Notes: a model not told the origin generated them from the sequence alone. 10,418 bases of DNA from ZLKRG08 sp046091905 (GCA_046091905.1 JBJTCN010000067.1:1-10418), one strand, 5' to 3'; counted from the stretch's first letter, positions 1-6,431 are shown. A program made the numbers and translations.

Positions 1-47
1 CCGGAATCAAAGATGCCGATCGGTGCTGAACTATTTGAGCTACTCAC
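1..47 (-). CDS. murI: Glutamate racemase, N-terminal fragment (cut by window edge)
   Basis: Reading leftward from a GTG at 47-45 gives (M)SSSNSSAPIGIFDSG before the window ends. The PIG(I/V)FDSG start is the hallmark N-terminus of glutamate racemase, which interconverts L- and D-glutamate for peptidoglycan in the cytoplasm. The Asp-Ser of FDSG belongs to the active site in this family; the two catalytic cysteines lie further on, outside the window. The GTG is 13 nt after the ftsX stop codon, so the gene follows ftsE-ftsX in the same direction. No Shine-Dalgarno sequence is visible. A TAGACT hexamer 7 nt upstream suggests a leaderless start. Only 16 codons are visible, but the motif is distinctive. 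Another Asp/Glu racemase-superfamily member is the main alternative. Confidence 0.8.
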   Translation of the reverse strand, partial: MSSSNSSAPIGIFDS

Positions 48-54
48 ACTTATT

Positions 55-60
55 AGTCTA
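55..60 (-). promoter_or_regulatory. Putative -10 hexamer (TAGACT) for leaderless murI
   Basis: TAGACT lies 7 nt before the murI GTG and directly abuts the ftsX TAA stop codon at 63-61. It fits the TANNNT pattern and spacing seen at other gene starts in this window. No -35 element is evident. The downstream gene could equally be transcribed by readthrough from ftsEX. Confidence 0.4.
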
Positions 61-963
61 TTAGACCTTTAGATACTTACGCAGTGTGAGCGTAGAGGCA
101 ACGATTGAAACGACTAAACCTGTCAGTAATAGCCAGCCCGATGCAATCCAAACTTGTCCCCAACCAAAGAATTTTGTAAAAGTTAGTAATGGCGCAATTT
201 TGCTATCAATCACAGATTTAATTCCAGCTAATAGACCAGTTGCCAACATCCAACCTACAAATGCCGAGAAGACACCTTCCAATAAGAATGGCAATTGAAT
301 TGACCAACTTGTGGCACCAACTAATTTCATAACATTAGTTTCGCGGCGGCGGTTAAAGGCTGCGATTCTTAAAGTGTTACTAATTAATAGCGCTGCAGTT
401 AGCACCGACGCTAATCCAACAGCGAGCGCACCATTACGGAGCACTCCTAAAAGTTTGAAGAATTTATCGAGAATAGTTCTTTGATCTTGCACCACATCTA
501 CGCCAGGCCGTCCGGTAAATGCCGAAACCACTACTCCATATTGAGTTGGGTCCTTTAATTTAACTCGGAAAGATTCCGGTAATTGATCTGCAGTCACATT
601 CTGTGCAATTGCGGAGCCCTTAAATCGTTCTTGGAAGTGTGAGAAAGCTTCAGCTTGTGATTCGTAATAGACCTTGTCTACGACTGGAAGTGTTTGCAAA
701 TCTTGTTGGATAGATAGACGTTGCTCTTGAGTTACAACGCCTGATGCGCAAGAGGAAGATTCAGATAATGAACTGCAAAGAAAGACTGAAACTTCAATCT
801 TGTCATACCAATAATCTTTCATTGCTTTGACCTGTGCGTTGGCAAGCAGGCCGATACCCAAAAGGCTTAGGGAGATCGCAGTAGTTACCATAACCGCAAA
901 GGTCATAGTTGCATTTCGGCGTAATCCAATTCCGACTTCACTTGCAATAAATCTCGCGCGCAT
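61..963 (-). CDS. ftsX: Cell division ABC transporter-like permease FtsX
   Basis: FtsX is the membrane partner of FtsE. The complex couples ATP hydrolysis to activation of septal peptidoglycan hydrolases rather than to transport. The 300-residue protein has the FtsX plan: short cytoplasmic N-terminus, TM1 at about 20-42, an extracellular domain at about 43-170, then TM2 (about 176-198), TM3 (about 222-247) and TM4 (about 270-292). The cytoplasmic segment after TM2 contains RRRETNVMKLVGAT (205-218), the conserved coupling region. The extracellular domain has two cysteines, C63 and C72, that could form a disulfide. The ATG lies 4 nt after the ftsE stop codon, indicating translation from the same mRNA. 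Only a weak GGGG at 971-974 is available as a ribosome binding site, so translational coupling is likely. Confidence 0.95.
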   Translation of the reverse strand: MRARFIASEVGIGLRRNATMTFAVMVTTAISLSLLGIGLLANAQVKAMKDYWYDKIEVSVFLCSSLSESSSCASGVVTQEQRLSIQQDLQTLPVVDKVYYESQAEAFSHFQERFKGSAIAQNVTADQLPESFRVKLKDPTQYGVVVSAFTGRPGVDVVQDQRTILDKFFKLLGVLRNGALAVGLASVLTAALLISNTLRIAAFNRRRETNVMKLVGATSWSIQLPFLLEGVFSAFVGWMLATGLLAGIKSVIDSKIAPLLTFTKFFGWGQVWIASGWLLLTGLVVSIVASTLTLRKYLKV

Positions 964-967
964 TTAT

Positions 968-1657
968 TTACCCCGTATATCCGTAAACACCACGTACTTG
1001 ATCACGAACCACATGACCATTATCCAATTCAATAACTCGCTTTCTCATCTGATCCACAATTCCGGAATCATGCGTTGCCATTAAAACGGTAGTGCCTTCG
1101 CGATTGATGCGATCTAAGAGCTTCATGATGCCGATGGAAGTTGCGGGATCTAAGTTTCCAGTTGGCTCATCAGCAATCAGAATTGGAGGTTTTGTGACAT
1201 AAGCTCTAGCGATAGCTACACGTTGCTGTTCACCACCAGAGATCTCAGATGGCTTGCGGTCACCTTTATCTTCCAAGCCAACTAATTCTAGAACTTCCGG
1301 AACTTCGCGATTAATTTCCTTTTGTGAATGGCCCAATACGTGAAGTGCGAATGCCACATTCTCAGTGATAGTTTTATTTGGTAACAATCTAAAATCCTGA
1401 AATACGGTTCCGACTTGGCGGCGTAGTTCTGGAACTTTGTGGTTAGGCAGAGTATTTAAATCTTTACCCGCCACATGAATAGTTCCGGTCGTTGGACGCT
1501 CTTCGCGTAATACCAACCTTAAGAAGGTTGACTTTCCAGAACCAGAAAGCCCAACGAGGAAGACGAATTCGCCTTTTTCAATCTCCAGATTTACATTATC
1601 GAGCGCAGGACGCTCAGTGCCTGGATAAATTTTGCTGACGTTTTCAAATCGGATCAT
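968..1657 (-). CDS. ftsE: Cell division ATP-binding protein FtsE
   Basis: This is the cytoplasmic ATPase of the FtsEX complex, which works at the division septum. The 229-residue length is typical. All ABC motifs are intact: Walker A GLSGSGKST (36-44), Q-loop Q87 in FQDFRLLP, signature SGGEQQ (140-145), Walker B ILIADEP with catalytic E164, D-loop NLD (168-170) and H-loop H196. The N-terminal MIRFENVSKIYPG is characteristic of FtsE. The gene is followed after 4 nt by ftsX, as in nearly all bacteria. It is separated from prfB upstream by 84 bp holding an inverted repeat and a possible promoter, so ftsE-ftsX (and perhaps murI) probably forms its own unit. No Shine-Dalgarno sequence is visible before the ATG. 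Confidence 0.97.
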   Translation of the reverse strand: MIRFENVSKIYPGTERPALDNVNLEIEKGEFVFLVGLSGSGKSTFLRLVLREERPTTGTIHVAGKDLNTLPNHKVPELRRQVGTVFQDFRLLPNKTITENVAFALHVLGHSQKEINREVPEVLELVGLEDKGDRKPSEISGGEQQRVAIARAYVTKPPILIADEPTGNLDPATSIGIMKLLDRINREGTTVLMATHDSGIVDQMRKRVIELDNGHVVRDQVRGVYGYTG

Positions 1658-1666
1658 AACCAGGCA

Positions 1667-1672
1667 AGTTTA
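1667..1672 (-). promoter_or_regulatory. Possible -10 hexamer (TAAACT) for ftsE
   Basis: TAAACT lies 9 nt before the ftsE ATG and is identical to the hexamers upstream of prfB and the GH18 gene. The spacing predicts an mRNA with about 0-3 untranslated bases. The spacing is longer than at the other starts, so this is less certain. No -35 consensus is seen. Confidence 0.4.
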
Positions 1673-1701
1673 GGTAAAAGCGGTGGTATTTCCCGCTATT
1701 T

Positions 1702-1729
1702 CGCTCAATTCTTAGAGAATTCTTGAGCG
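1702..1729 (-). terminator. Inverted repeat between prfB and ftsE, possible terminator
   Basis: Arms CGCTCAA (1702-1708) and TTGAGCG (1723-1729) are perfectly complementary. The 14-nt centre can pair further as AATTCT/AGAATT with a small bulge. The hairpin starts 12 nt past the prfB stop codon and precedes the ftsE promoter candidate, which is where a prfB terminator would sit. No U-tract follows it in the minus direction, so it would be a U-less hairpin. A regulatory operator for ftsE is the alternative. Confidence 0.45.
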
Positions 1730-1741
1730 TAAAGTGATTTA

Positions 1742-2842
1742 TTACGCAGTGCGGCGCCAGCGAATTCCAGATTCGATGAAGTCATCAATTTCACCATTTA
1801 GCACCGCTTGTGTATTTCCAGTTTCATGGTCAGTACGCAAATCCTTCACCATTTGATATGGATGTAAGACATATGAGCGCATTTGATTTCCCCATGAACC
1901 AGAGTTACTTCCTTTAAGGGCATCAATCTTTGCTTGCTCTTCTTGTCGTCTACGTTCTAACAATTTGGATTGCAGAACGGCCATTGCGGTAGCTTTATTT
2001 TGAATCTGTGAACGTTCATTTTGGCAAGAGACCACAATTCCCGTTGGCATGTGCGTAATTCGCACCGCTGAATCTGTGGTGTTAACTCCTTGTCCACCTG
2101 GCCCTGAAGATCTATAAACATCAACACGAATTTCTTTTTCATCAATTTCAATATGATCACTTTGATCAACTACAGGAACCACTTCCACGCCGCAAAAAGA
2201 GGTATGTCTGCGGCTTTGTGAATCAAAGGGAGAAATTCGTACCAAACGATGGGTACCTTGCTCTACCGAGAGCGTTCCGTAAGCATATGGTGCGCTTACT
2301 CTAAATGTGGTTGATTTAATGCCAGCTTCTTCTCCGTAAGAAGTTTCCAGCACATCCACTTTATAGTTATGGCGTTCGCAGTATCTTAAATACATACGGC
2401 TAATCATTTCGGCCCAATCACAGGCTTCGACTCCACCGGCTTCAGAGCGAATTGTTACCAAAGCATCACGTTCATCATATTCACCAGATAACAGCGTCTG
2501 CACTTCTAGTTCGCCTAATACTTTAGTGATTGCATCTAGCTCTTTATCCGCATCAACATAGGCGCTTTTATCGCCAGCCTCATCTGCCAATTCAAGCAAA
2601 ACTGGTATATCTTCAATTCGTCTACGTAAAGTCACTAATTTATTTATCTGCGCTTGAGTGTGGCTTAATTTTGATGTGACTCGCTGTGCGTTTTCGGAGT
2701 CATTCCATAAATTTGGCGCACCAGCCTCTGCCTCTAATTTCGCAGCTTCCTCTTTTAATTTTGGAAGATCTAAAACTTTTTCAATGCCTGTAAGCGTCAG
2801 ATTTAGGGCAGCAATTTCTCCGTTGTAATCGCGTTCGGCCAT
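1742..2842 (-). CDS. prfB: Peptide chain release factor 2 (RF2)
   Basis: RF2 recognises UGA and UAA stop codons and triggers peptidyl-tRNA hydrolysis on the ribosome. The 366-residue length is normal. The stop-codon-reading tripeptide SPF (204-206) identifies RF2 rather than RF1 (which has PxT), and the catalytic GGQ is at 249-251 in SSGPGGQGVN. The reading frame is continuous from ATG to TAA, including the stretch near codons 20-35 where many bacterial prfB genes have an in-frame UGA and a +1 programmed frameshift. Absence of that site agrees with actinobacterial RF2. The ATG at 2842 is supported by family alignment of MAERDYNGEIAAL and by a TAAACT hexamer exactly 6 nt upstream. The gene lies 9 nt after the DUF2017 stop codon but seems to have its own leaderless promoter. 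Confidence 0.97.
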   Translation of the reverse strand: MAERDYNGEIAALNLTLTGIEKVLDLPKLKEEAAKLEAEAGAPNLWNDSENAQRVTSKLSHTQAQINKLVTLRRRIEDIPVLLELADEAGDKSAYVDADKELDAITKVLGELEVQTLLSGEYDERDALVTIRSEAGGVEACDWAEMISRMYLRYCERHNYKVDVLETSYGEEAGIKSTTFRVSAPYAYGTLSVEQGTHRLVRISPFDSQSRRHTSFCGVEVVPVVDQSDHIEIDEKEIRVDVYRSSGPGGQGVNTTDSAVRITHMPTGIVVSCQNERSQIQNKATAMAVLQSKLLERRRQEEQAKIDALKGSNSGSWGNQMRSYVLHPYQMVKDLRTDHETGNTQAVLNGEIDDFIESGIRWRRTA

Positions 2843-2848
2843 ACGCGT

Positions 2849-2854
2849 AGTTTA
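2849..2854 (-). promoter_or_regulatory. -10 hexamer (TAAACT) for leaderless prfB
   Basis: TAAACT is followed by exactly 6 nt and then the prfB ATG, placing the predicted transcription start on the A of the ATG. The first three bases of the hexamer are the TAA stop codon of the upstream DUF2017 gene. No Shine-Dalgarno sequence is present, which supports a leaderless mRNA. Confidence 0.6.
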
Positions 2855-3424
2855 GCGTTCTCCAACATCATCCATTAACGCTTGAATTAAACTCTCCTGC
2901 AACCAACCCAACCAGGTGTAGACCGCATAAACCGCTCTTAACGGGTCGTCAGGTTTTGATAATTCAAGATGTTCTTGATGTGTATCCTCAATTTTTAATC
3001 TAACACCTAATGCCAATCGAATATCGTTTAAGCCACCTAGCCATGCATTTGCTCCGTCATGATCTAGAACAATTGGTTGATCACCAGCATTTATCAGATT
3101 ACTTCTGATTGCCATTGAATGTGCGCGTTTCTTATCCCGCAAAGTTGATTCGGTATACCTACGAAATTCTGAGGCGGCACTCTCGTCTGCATATGCATTT
3201 GGAAGTAAACGAAGTAGCACTTCATCTTCCGGCGGAGCATCATGAACTGTTATCCCGACCATGGCCGCCAATGGATCTTCGTGAGCATGATCAACTCGTT
3301 CAGCTAATAATTCAATAATCTGCTCGCTCAAATTAATCAAAACTTCTCGTTCTGATTCCGAGAATTTCGCCTGATATTCATTTTCGCCATGGCGTTTAAA
3401 GCCACTCGGCTCGTTATTAATCAC
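2852..3424 (-). CDS. DUF2017 family protein, function unknown, downstream of clpS
   Basis: A 190-residue soluble, acidic protein with no signal peptide or membrane segment. Its position directly after clpS and motifs such as RLLPNAY (72-78), EFRRYTE (86-92), WLGGLNDIRLALGVRL (128-143) and VYTWLGWLQESL (168-179) match the actinobacterial DUF2017 family, whose biochemical role is not established. The start is a GTG that overlaps the clpS stop codon as GTGA, with a Shine-Dalgarno AGAGGA 4 nt upstream, so it is translated from the clpS mRNA. The tight coupling suggests a link to ClpS or the Clp protease, but this is only guilt by association. Family assignment is from recognition of the motifs and context, not a search. 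Confidence 0.85.
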   Translation of the reverse strand: MINNEPSGFKRHGENEYQAKFSESEREVLINLSEQIIELLAERVDHAHEDPLAAMVGITVHDAPPEDEVLLRLLPNAYADESAASEFRRYTESTLRDKKRAHSMAIRSNLINAGDQPIVLDHDGANAWLGGLNDIRLALGVRLKIEDTHQEHLELSKPDDPLRAVYAVYTWLGWLQESLIQALMDDVGER

Positions 3425-3711
3425 AATTCCTCTTTAGAGATTGTCGCCCAAAGACCGTATTCATGAAGTCTCTGTACGTCGCGTTCCATCTCTTCACGAG
3501 AACCATTTGAAACTACTGCCTTACCTTCATTGTGCACTTTTAACATCAATTCAGTGGCATACTCTTTGGTATAACCAAAAAGCTCCATAAAAACAAAGGT
3601 TACGTAAGACATTAAATTAACTGGGTCATCCCAAACAACGCACACCCAAAGTCGGTCGTTGCTGAAGATCGCCTTTAACTCTTCATCAAGGTGGGTATTC
3701 GTTTTGACCAT
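3421..3711 (-). CDS. clpS: ATP-dependent Clp protease adaptor ClpS
   Basis: ClpS binds proteins with destabilising N-terminal residues and hands them to the Clp unfoldase (ClpC1 in actinobacteria) for degradation by ClpP. The 96-residue protein has the full core: VVWDDPVNLMSYV (25-37), which forms the N-degron pocket with D28, D29 and N32, then FGYT (45-48), LMLKVHNEGKAVV (55-67) with the conserved H60, and the C-terminal GLWATI (86-91). The sequence strongly resembles mycobacterial ClpS. The ATG is preceded by TAAAAT at 6 nt, a leaderless promoter arrangement, with no Shine-Dalgarno sequence. It overlaps the DUF2017 gene by 4 nt. The Clp subunits themselves are not in the window. Confidence 0.96.
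   Translation of the reverse strand: MVKTNTHLDEELKAIFSNDRLWVCVVWDDPVNLMSYVTFVFMELFGYTKEYATELMLKVHNEGKAVVSNGSREEMERDVQRLHEYGLWATISKEEL
3428..3433 (-). promoter_or_regulatory. Ribosome binding site fixing the DUF2017 GTG start
   Basis: AGAGGA, inside the 3' end of clpS, sits 4 nt before the GTG at 3424-3422. It supports the GTG start and the GTGA overlap with clpS. It contrasts with the absence of such sites at the first genes of transcription units here. Confidence 0.7.
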
Positions 3712-3717
3712 AAGCCA

Positions 3718-3723
3718 ATTTTA
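3718..3723 (-). promoter_or_regulatory. -10 hexamer (TAAAAT) for leaderless clpS-DUF2017
   Basis: TAAAAT is followed by TGGCTT and then the clpS ATG, giving the exact 6-nt spacing expected when transcription starts on the A of the ATG. It directly abuts the TAG stop codon (3726-3724) of the upstream GH18 gene. No clear -35 element was found. Confidence 0.65.
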
Positions 3724-5448
3724 CTAACGAAGCACAACTGTGACTGCAGCAGATTGCGAACCACTGGAGCTCACTCGCAGATTCACGAATGGGCTACTCC
3801 CCGCTGCGACACTAAAGGTATAACCACCGTTTGAATCAGTTACCGCGGTAGCCAATTGGCTCCATTTGCCATCGAAACGTTCAAGAATAACCGGTACCTG
3901 TTTACCTGGGTTAACGGTTCCAGAAATTGTAAATTTACTGTTGTATGGAACGCTGGTTGGCGCTGAAATCTTAATCTGTGGCTTAACCTTAATTACCTGC
4001 TCGTTTGAGATGCCTTCAAGGCGTTCCCATGTTCCATCACTTCGTAGTCGAATATTCTGATTCTGTCCAAGATAAATCGGTAATTTGACCTGTCCATCAA
4101 CTCCAGTATTTAAAATTGTGATCTCGCGCCAATTGATATCGTTAGCACTTTTTACTTCAACATGAATTGGTAAATCGGCAATTGGTTGCTTGTCTGCCAA
4201 TGTAAATGTGCCCGTTAAATTTATTGGTTGTCCATATATAAATTCTGATAGATCGCTTGTTATCGTTGAAATTACCTTATCTGGCGCGATCGATAAAGCA
4301 ACATTTCGAATATTTGTCATTGCCTGGGTATCTTCAAAACCAATCGTCCATGCGACTATGCCGCCCAAGCGATACTTTGCCACTAACTGCGCACGAACTT
4401 GGTATGCACGAGCATCTTGGTACCACGCAGTTCTGGTTGCGGTACAACTTGTTGAAAGCCCAGTAGCGGTATTTCCGTTATACACTTTTTGATAGGTAAA
4501 TGTTGCTTCTTGATGGGTCTCGTTATATTGAATTGTCGCACCATATCCAGCCGCTAAATTTGCAGCATTGCTCATCACGAAAGTTGCTGCTTTAGCACCT
4601 GCGACAACAGTCTTGGCTACATCTGCTGGACAAATTCCATCTACCTTCGTAACCCAATCACGACCATAACCAGCCAGACCAACAAAAACTTTAGATGCCG
4701 GCATTATTGAAACTGCATATTTCAAAGTGCTTTCAGTCCATGAAAGTGGACCTATTGGTCCAGGATTTGCAACTGAATAGTCGTAAGTCATAATTCTTAA
4801 GCGATCAATTACTGGCGCAATTTCACTCCATGCGTATACGTAATATCCTTTTTTTCCACTGGCTGGGTCAAGTAAATATGGCGTAGTAATAGAGAGCAAT
4901 TTGCCATTTGCGTGGAGTGCATCACTTAATGATTTTACAAATGATACCCAAAATGGTTTGGTCTTATCCCAACTGGTATTACCATCTACAAATGCAAAAT
5001 TCTCAAAATCTAAATCAATGCCATCAAAATTATTTGTTACTACCAGGTCATTTATAGCTTTTACCGCCGCTTGTCGGCCGCTTTCAGTAGATAACAAACT
5101 TGAAAGTACTAATTTGTCAGTGCCGTCAGTAATGGTTGGAATTATTGTCAAGCTGGCACTTTTCATAGTGGCAAGTGGTGTTGAAATCGGAACACTTGGA
5201 TTCGCAGGTGTATATAGGTCGGTAATTGAAACTTCATTTCCCGTGTATTTAAGGGTGTACCAAAAAGGCATTACCTCTCGAATTAAATCAATGTTATTTA
5301 ATACGGCCGGTAATGATGTCTTCATTGAGTAGTAAGGAACCCAGCCGCTATATATTTTTCGAGGCTGTGGATTCTCTGCCGTAGCAGGGGCAAATGAGAG
5401 TGCAAGAACTACCGCTATTGCGGGAATTAATCGTGCTCTCTTTAACAT
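3724..5448 (-). CDS. Secreted GH18 glycosidase-like protein with C-terminal Ig-like domains
   Basis: A 574-residue exported protein. Residues 1-24 form a signal peptide (positive MLKRAR, hydrophobic core, likely cleavage after ATA). The GH18 barrel spans about 30-385. It begins YSGWVPYYS and carries the catalytic DGIDLDFE at 142-149, with proton donor E149 and the two aspartates of the DxDxE motif, then MTYDYS (220-225) and the closing GGIVAWTIGFED (362-373). Two beta-rich Ig-like domains follow, about 393-489 and 490-574. The barrel resembles the YaaH/SleL branch of GH18 (N-acetylglucosaminidases acting on peptidoglycan) as much as true chitinases, so the substrate is undecided. The start at 5448 is chosen because it begins the signal peptide and has a TAAACT 7 nt upstream. 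An in-frame start at 5553 would add 35 residues before the signal peptide and run into argF. The gene is divergent from argF and precedes clpS. Confidence 0.85.
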   Translation of the reverse strand: MLKRARLIPAIAVVLALSFAPATAENPQPRKIYSGWVPYYSMKTSLPAVLNNIDLIREVMPFWYTLKYTGNEVSITDLYTPANPSVPISTPLATMKSASLTIIPTITDGTDKLVLSSLLSTESGRQAAVKAINDLVVTNNFDGIDLDFENFAFVDGNTSWDKTKPFWVSFVKSLSDALHANGKLLSITTPYLLDPASGKKGYYVYAWSEIAPVIDRLRIMTYDYSVANPGPIGPLSWTESTLKYAVSIMPASKVFVGLAGYGRDWVTKVDGICPADVAKTVVAGAKAATFVMSNAANLAAGYGATIQYNETHQEATFTYQKVYNGNTATGLSTSCTATRTAWYQDARAYQVRAQLVAKYRLGGIVAWTIGFEDTQAMTNIRNVALSIAPDKVISTITSDLSEFIYGQPINLTGTFTLADKQPIADLPIHVEVKSANDINWREITILNTGVDGQVKLPIYLGQNQNIRLRSDGTWERLEGISNEQVIKVKPQIKISAPTSVPYNSKFTISGTVNPGKQVPVILERFDGKWSQLATAVTDSNGGYTFSVAAGSSPFVNLRVSSSGSQSAAVTVVLR

Positions 5449-5455
5449 AAGTGGG

Positions 5456-5461
5456 AGTTTA
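5456..5461 (-). promoter_or_regulatory. -10 hexamer (TAAACT) for leaderless GH18 gene
   Basis: TAAACT is followed by 7 nt and then the ATG at 5448. No Shine-Dalgarno sequence lies between. It supports the shorter start that opens with the signal peptide. It lies 10 nt from the oppositely oriented argF -10 hexamer. Confidence 0.55.
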
Positions 5462-5471
5462 CTTTTACAGG

Positions 5472-5477
5472 TAGAAT
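5472..5477 (+). promoter_or_regulatory. -10 hexamer (TAGAAT) for leaderless argF
   Basis: TAGAAT is followed by TATCAG and then the argF ATG at 5484, an exact 6-nt spacing that predicts a transcript starting on the ATG. No Shine-Dalgarno sequence is present. The stretch where a -35 element would lie falls on the first bases upstream of the divergent GH18 gene and shows no consensus. Confidence 0.6.
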
Positions 5478-5483
5478 TATCAG

Positions 5484-6425
5484 ATGAAGGACTTACTTCG
5501 AACCGCAGATTTAACTCGCGATGATGTCGAATTATTGCTGGAATCTTCGGCAAAGTTTGCTGTGAGACCTTTATCGGCTTCAGAACAGCTAAGAAATAAA
5601 ACAGTCGCGATTTATATGACTAAGCCTTCAACTCGCACTCGCCTAGCCTCCGAAACTGCTACCGCACATTTGGGCGGTACCCCAATTTTTATCCGTGGCG
5701 ATGAACTGCAGTTAGGTCGCGGGGAAACAATTTCTGACACCGCCAAAATTATTAGTGGTTTTTGTGATGCCTTAATAATTAGAACTTATAAACAATCTGA
5801 TGTTGATGAATTAGGTGCAAACGCCAGTATTCCAGTTATAAACGCACTTACGGATGATGATCATCCAACTCAATTACTTGCCGACTGGGTCACTATTAGA
5901 GAAGTCTTTGGAAAAGATATTTCAGGGCGCAAATTCTCTTACTTTGGTGATGGCAATAACATGACCAATGCATGGCTAGTTATGGGTGCAATTATGGGAG
6001 CACATGTAGTTGCGGCAACACCAGATGGCAAGTGGGCGCCAGATTCAAAATATGTAACTTTAGCTAAAGAGATCGCAAGTAAATCTGGCGGCAGCGTAGA
6101 AATTACCAATGATCCAATCGTGGCAGCTAAAGATGCATCTGTAATTTATACCGATGTCTGGATGTCAATGGGTGATCCAGAATCAGAGCGAAATGAAAAA
6201 TCAAAAGTGCTAGCCCCTTTTGCTATCACTGAGTCTCTTATGTCACATACTGCAAAAGATTCGATTTTTATGCATTGTCTACCGGCACATCGCGGAGAAG
6301 AAGTTGAGTCAAGCGTAATTGATGGTGCTAAATCGGTAATTTGGCGCGAAGCATTTCACCGTCGCACCACAATTCAAGCGCTGCTCTATCACCTAGTACG
6401 AAATGATTTAAAGGGTCGTAACTAG
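5484..6425 (+). CDS. argF: Ornithine carbamoyltransferase
   Basis: Cytoplasmic enzyme that joins carbamoyl phosphate and ornithine to give citrulline in arginine synthesis. The 313-residue protein carries the carbamoyl-phosphate motif STRTR (49-53), HPTQ (127-130), FGDGNN (154-159), the ornithine-binding loop DVWMSMG (224-230) and HCLPAHRGEEV (264-274) with C265. The SMG loop separates it from aspartate and putrescine carbamoyltransferases. Some flanks differ from common ArgF sequences: MTK instead of FEK before PSTRTR, and EAFHRRTTIQ (289-298) where EAENRxHxQ is usual, although the arginine R293 is kept. It stands alone, not in an arginine operon, divergent from the GH18 gene and 32 nt upstream of pntAA. 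It seems to have its own leaderless promoter. A catabolic role or a second copy elsewhere cannot be excluded. Confidence 0.93.
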   Translation: MKDLLRTADLTRDDVELLLESSAKFAVRPLSASEQLRNKTVAIYMTKPSTRTRLASETATAHLGGTPIFIRGDELQLGRGETISDTAKIISGFCDALIIRTYKQSDVDELGANASIPVINALTDDDHPTQLLADWVTIREVFGKDISGRKFSYFGDGNNMTNAWLVMGAIMGAHVVAATPDGKWAPDSKYVTLAKEIASKSGGSVEITNDPIVAAKDASVIYTDVWMSMGDPESERNEKSKVLAPFAITESLMSHTAKDSIFMHCLPAHRGEEVESSVIDGAKSVIWREAFHRRTTIQALLYHLVRNDLKGRN

Positions 6426-6431
6426 TAACAG

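Noticed and set aside
1957..2169. A 70-codon minus-strand frame inside prfB
   Set aside because: It is an alternative frame of the region encoding the GGQ domain, with no support as a gene.
4901..5332. A 143-codon open frame on the plus strand inside the GH18 gene
   Set aside because: It is antisense to a well-supported catalytic domain, has no recognisable motif or ribosome site, and has the look of a shadow frame.
5449..5483. A sigma70 -35 element for the argF or GH18 promoter
   Set aside because: No TTGACA-like hexamer lies at 16-18 bp from either -10, so only the -10 elements are claimed.
5449..5553. A 35-residue N-terminal extension of the GH18 protein
   Set aside because: It would place an uncharacteristic sequence ahead of a clear signal peptide, run 70 bp into argF, and ignore the TAAACT hexamer just before the ATG at 5448.
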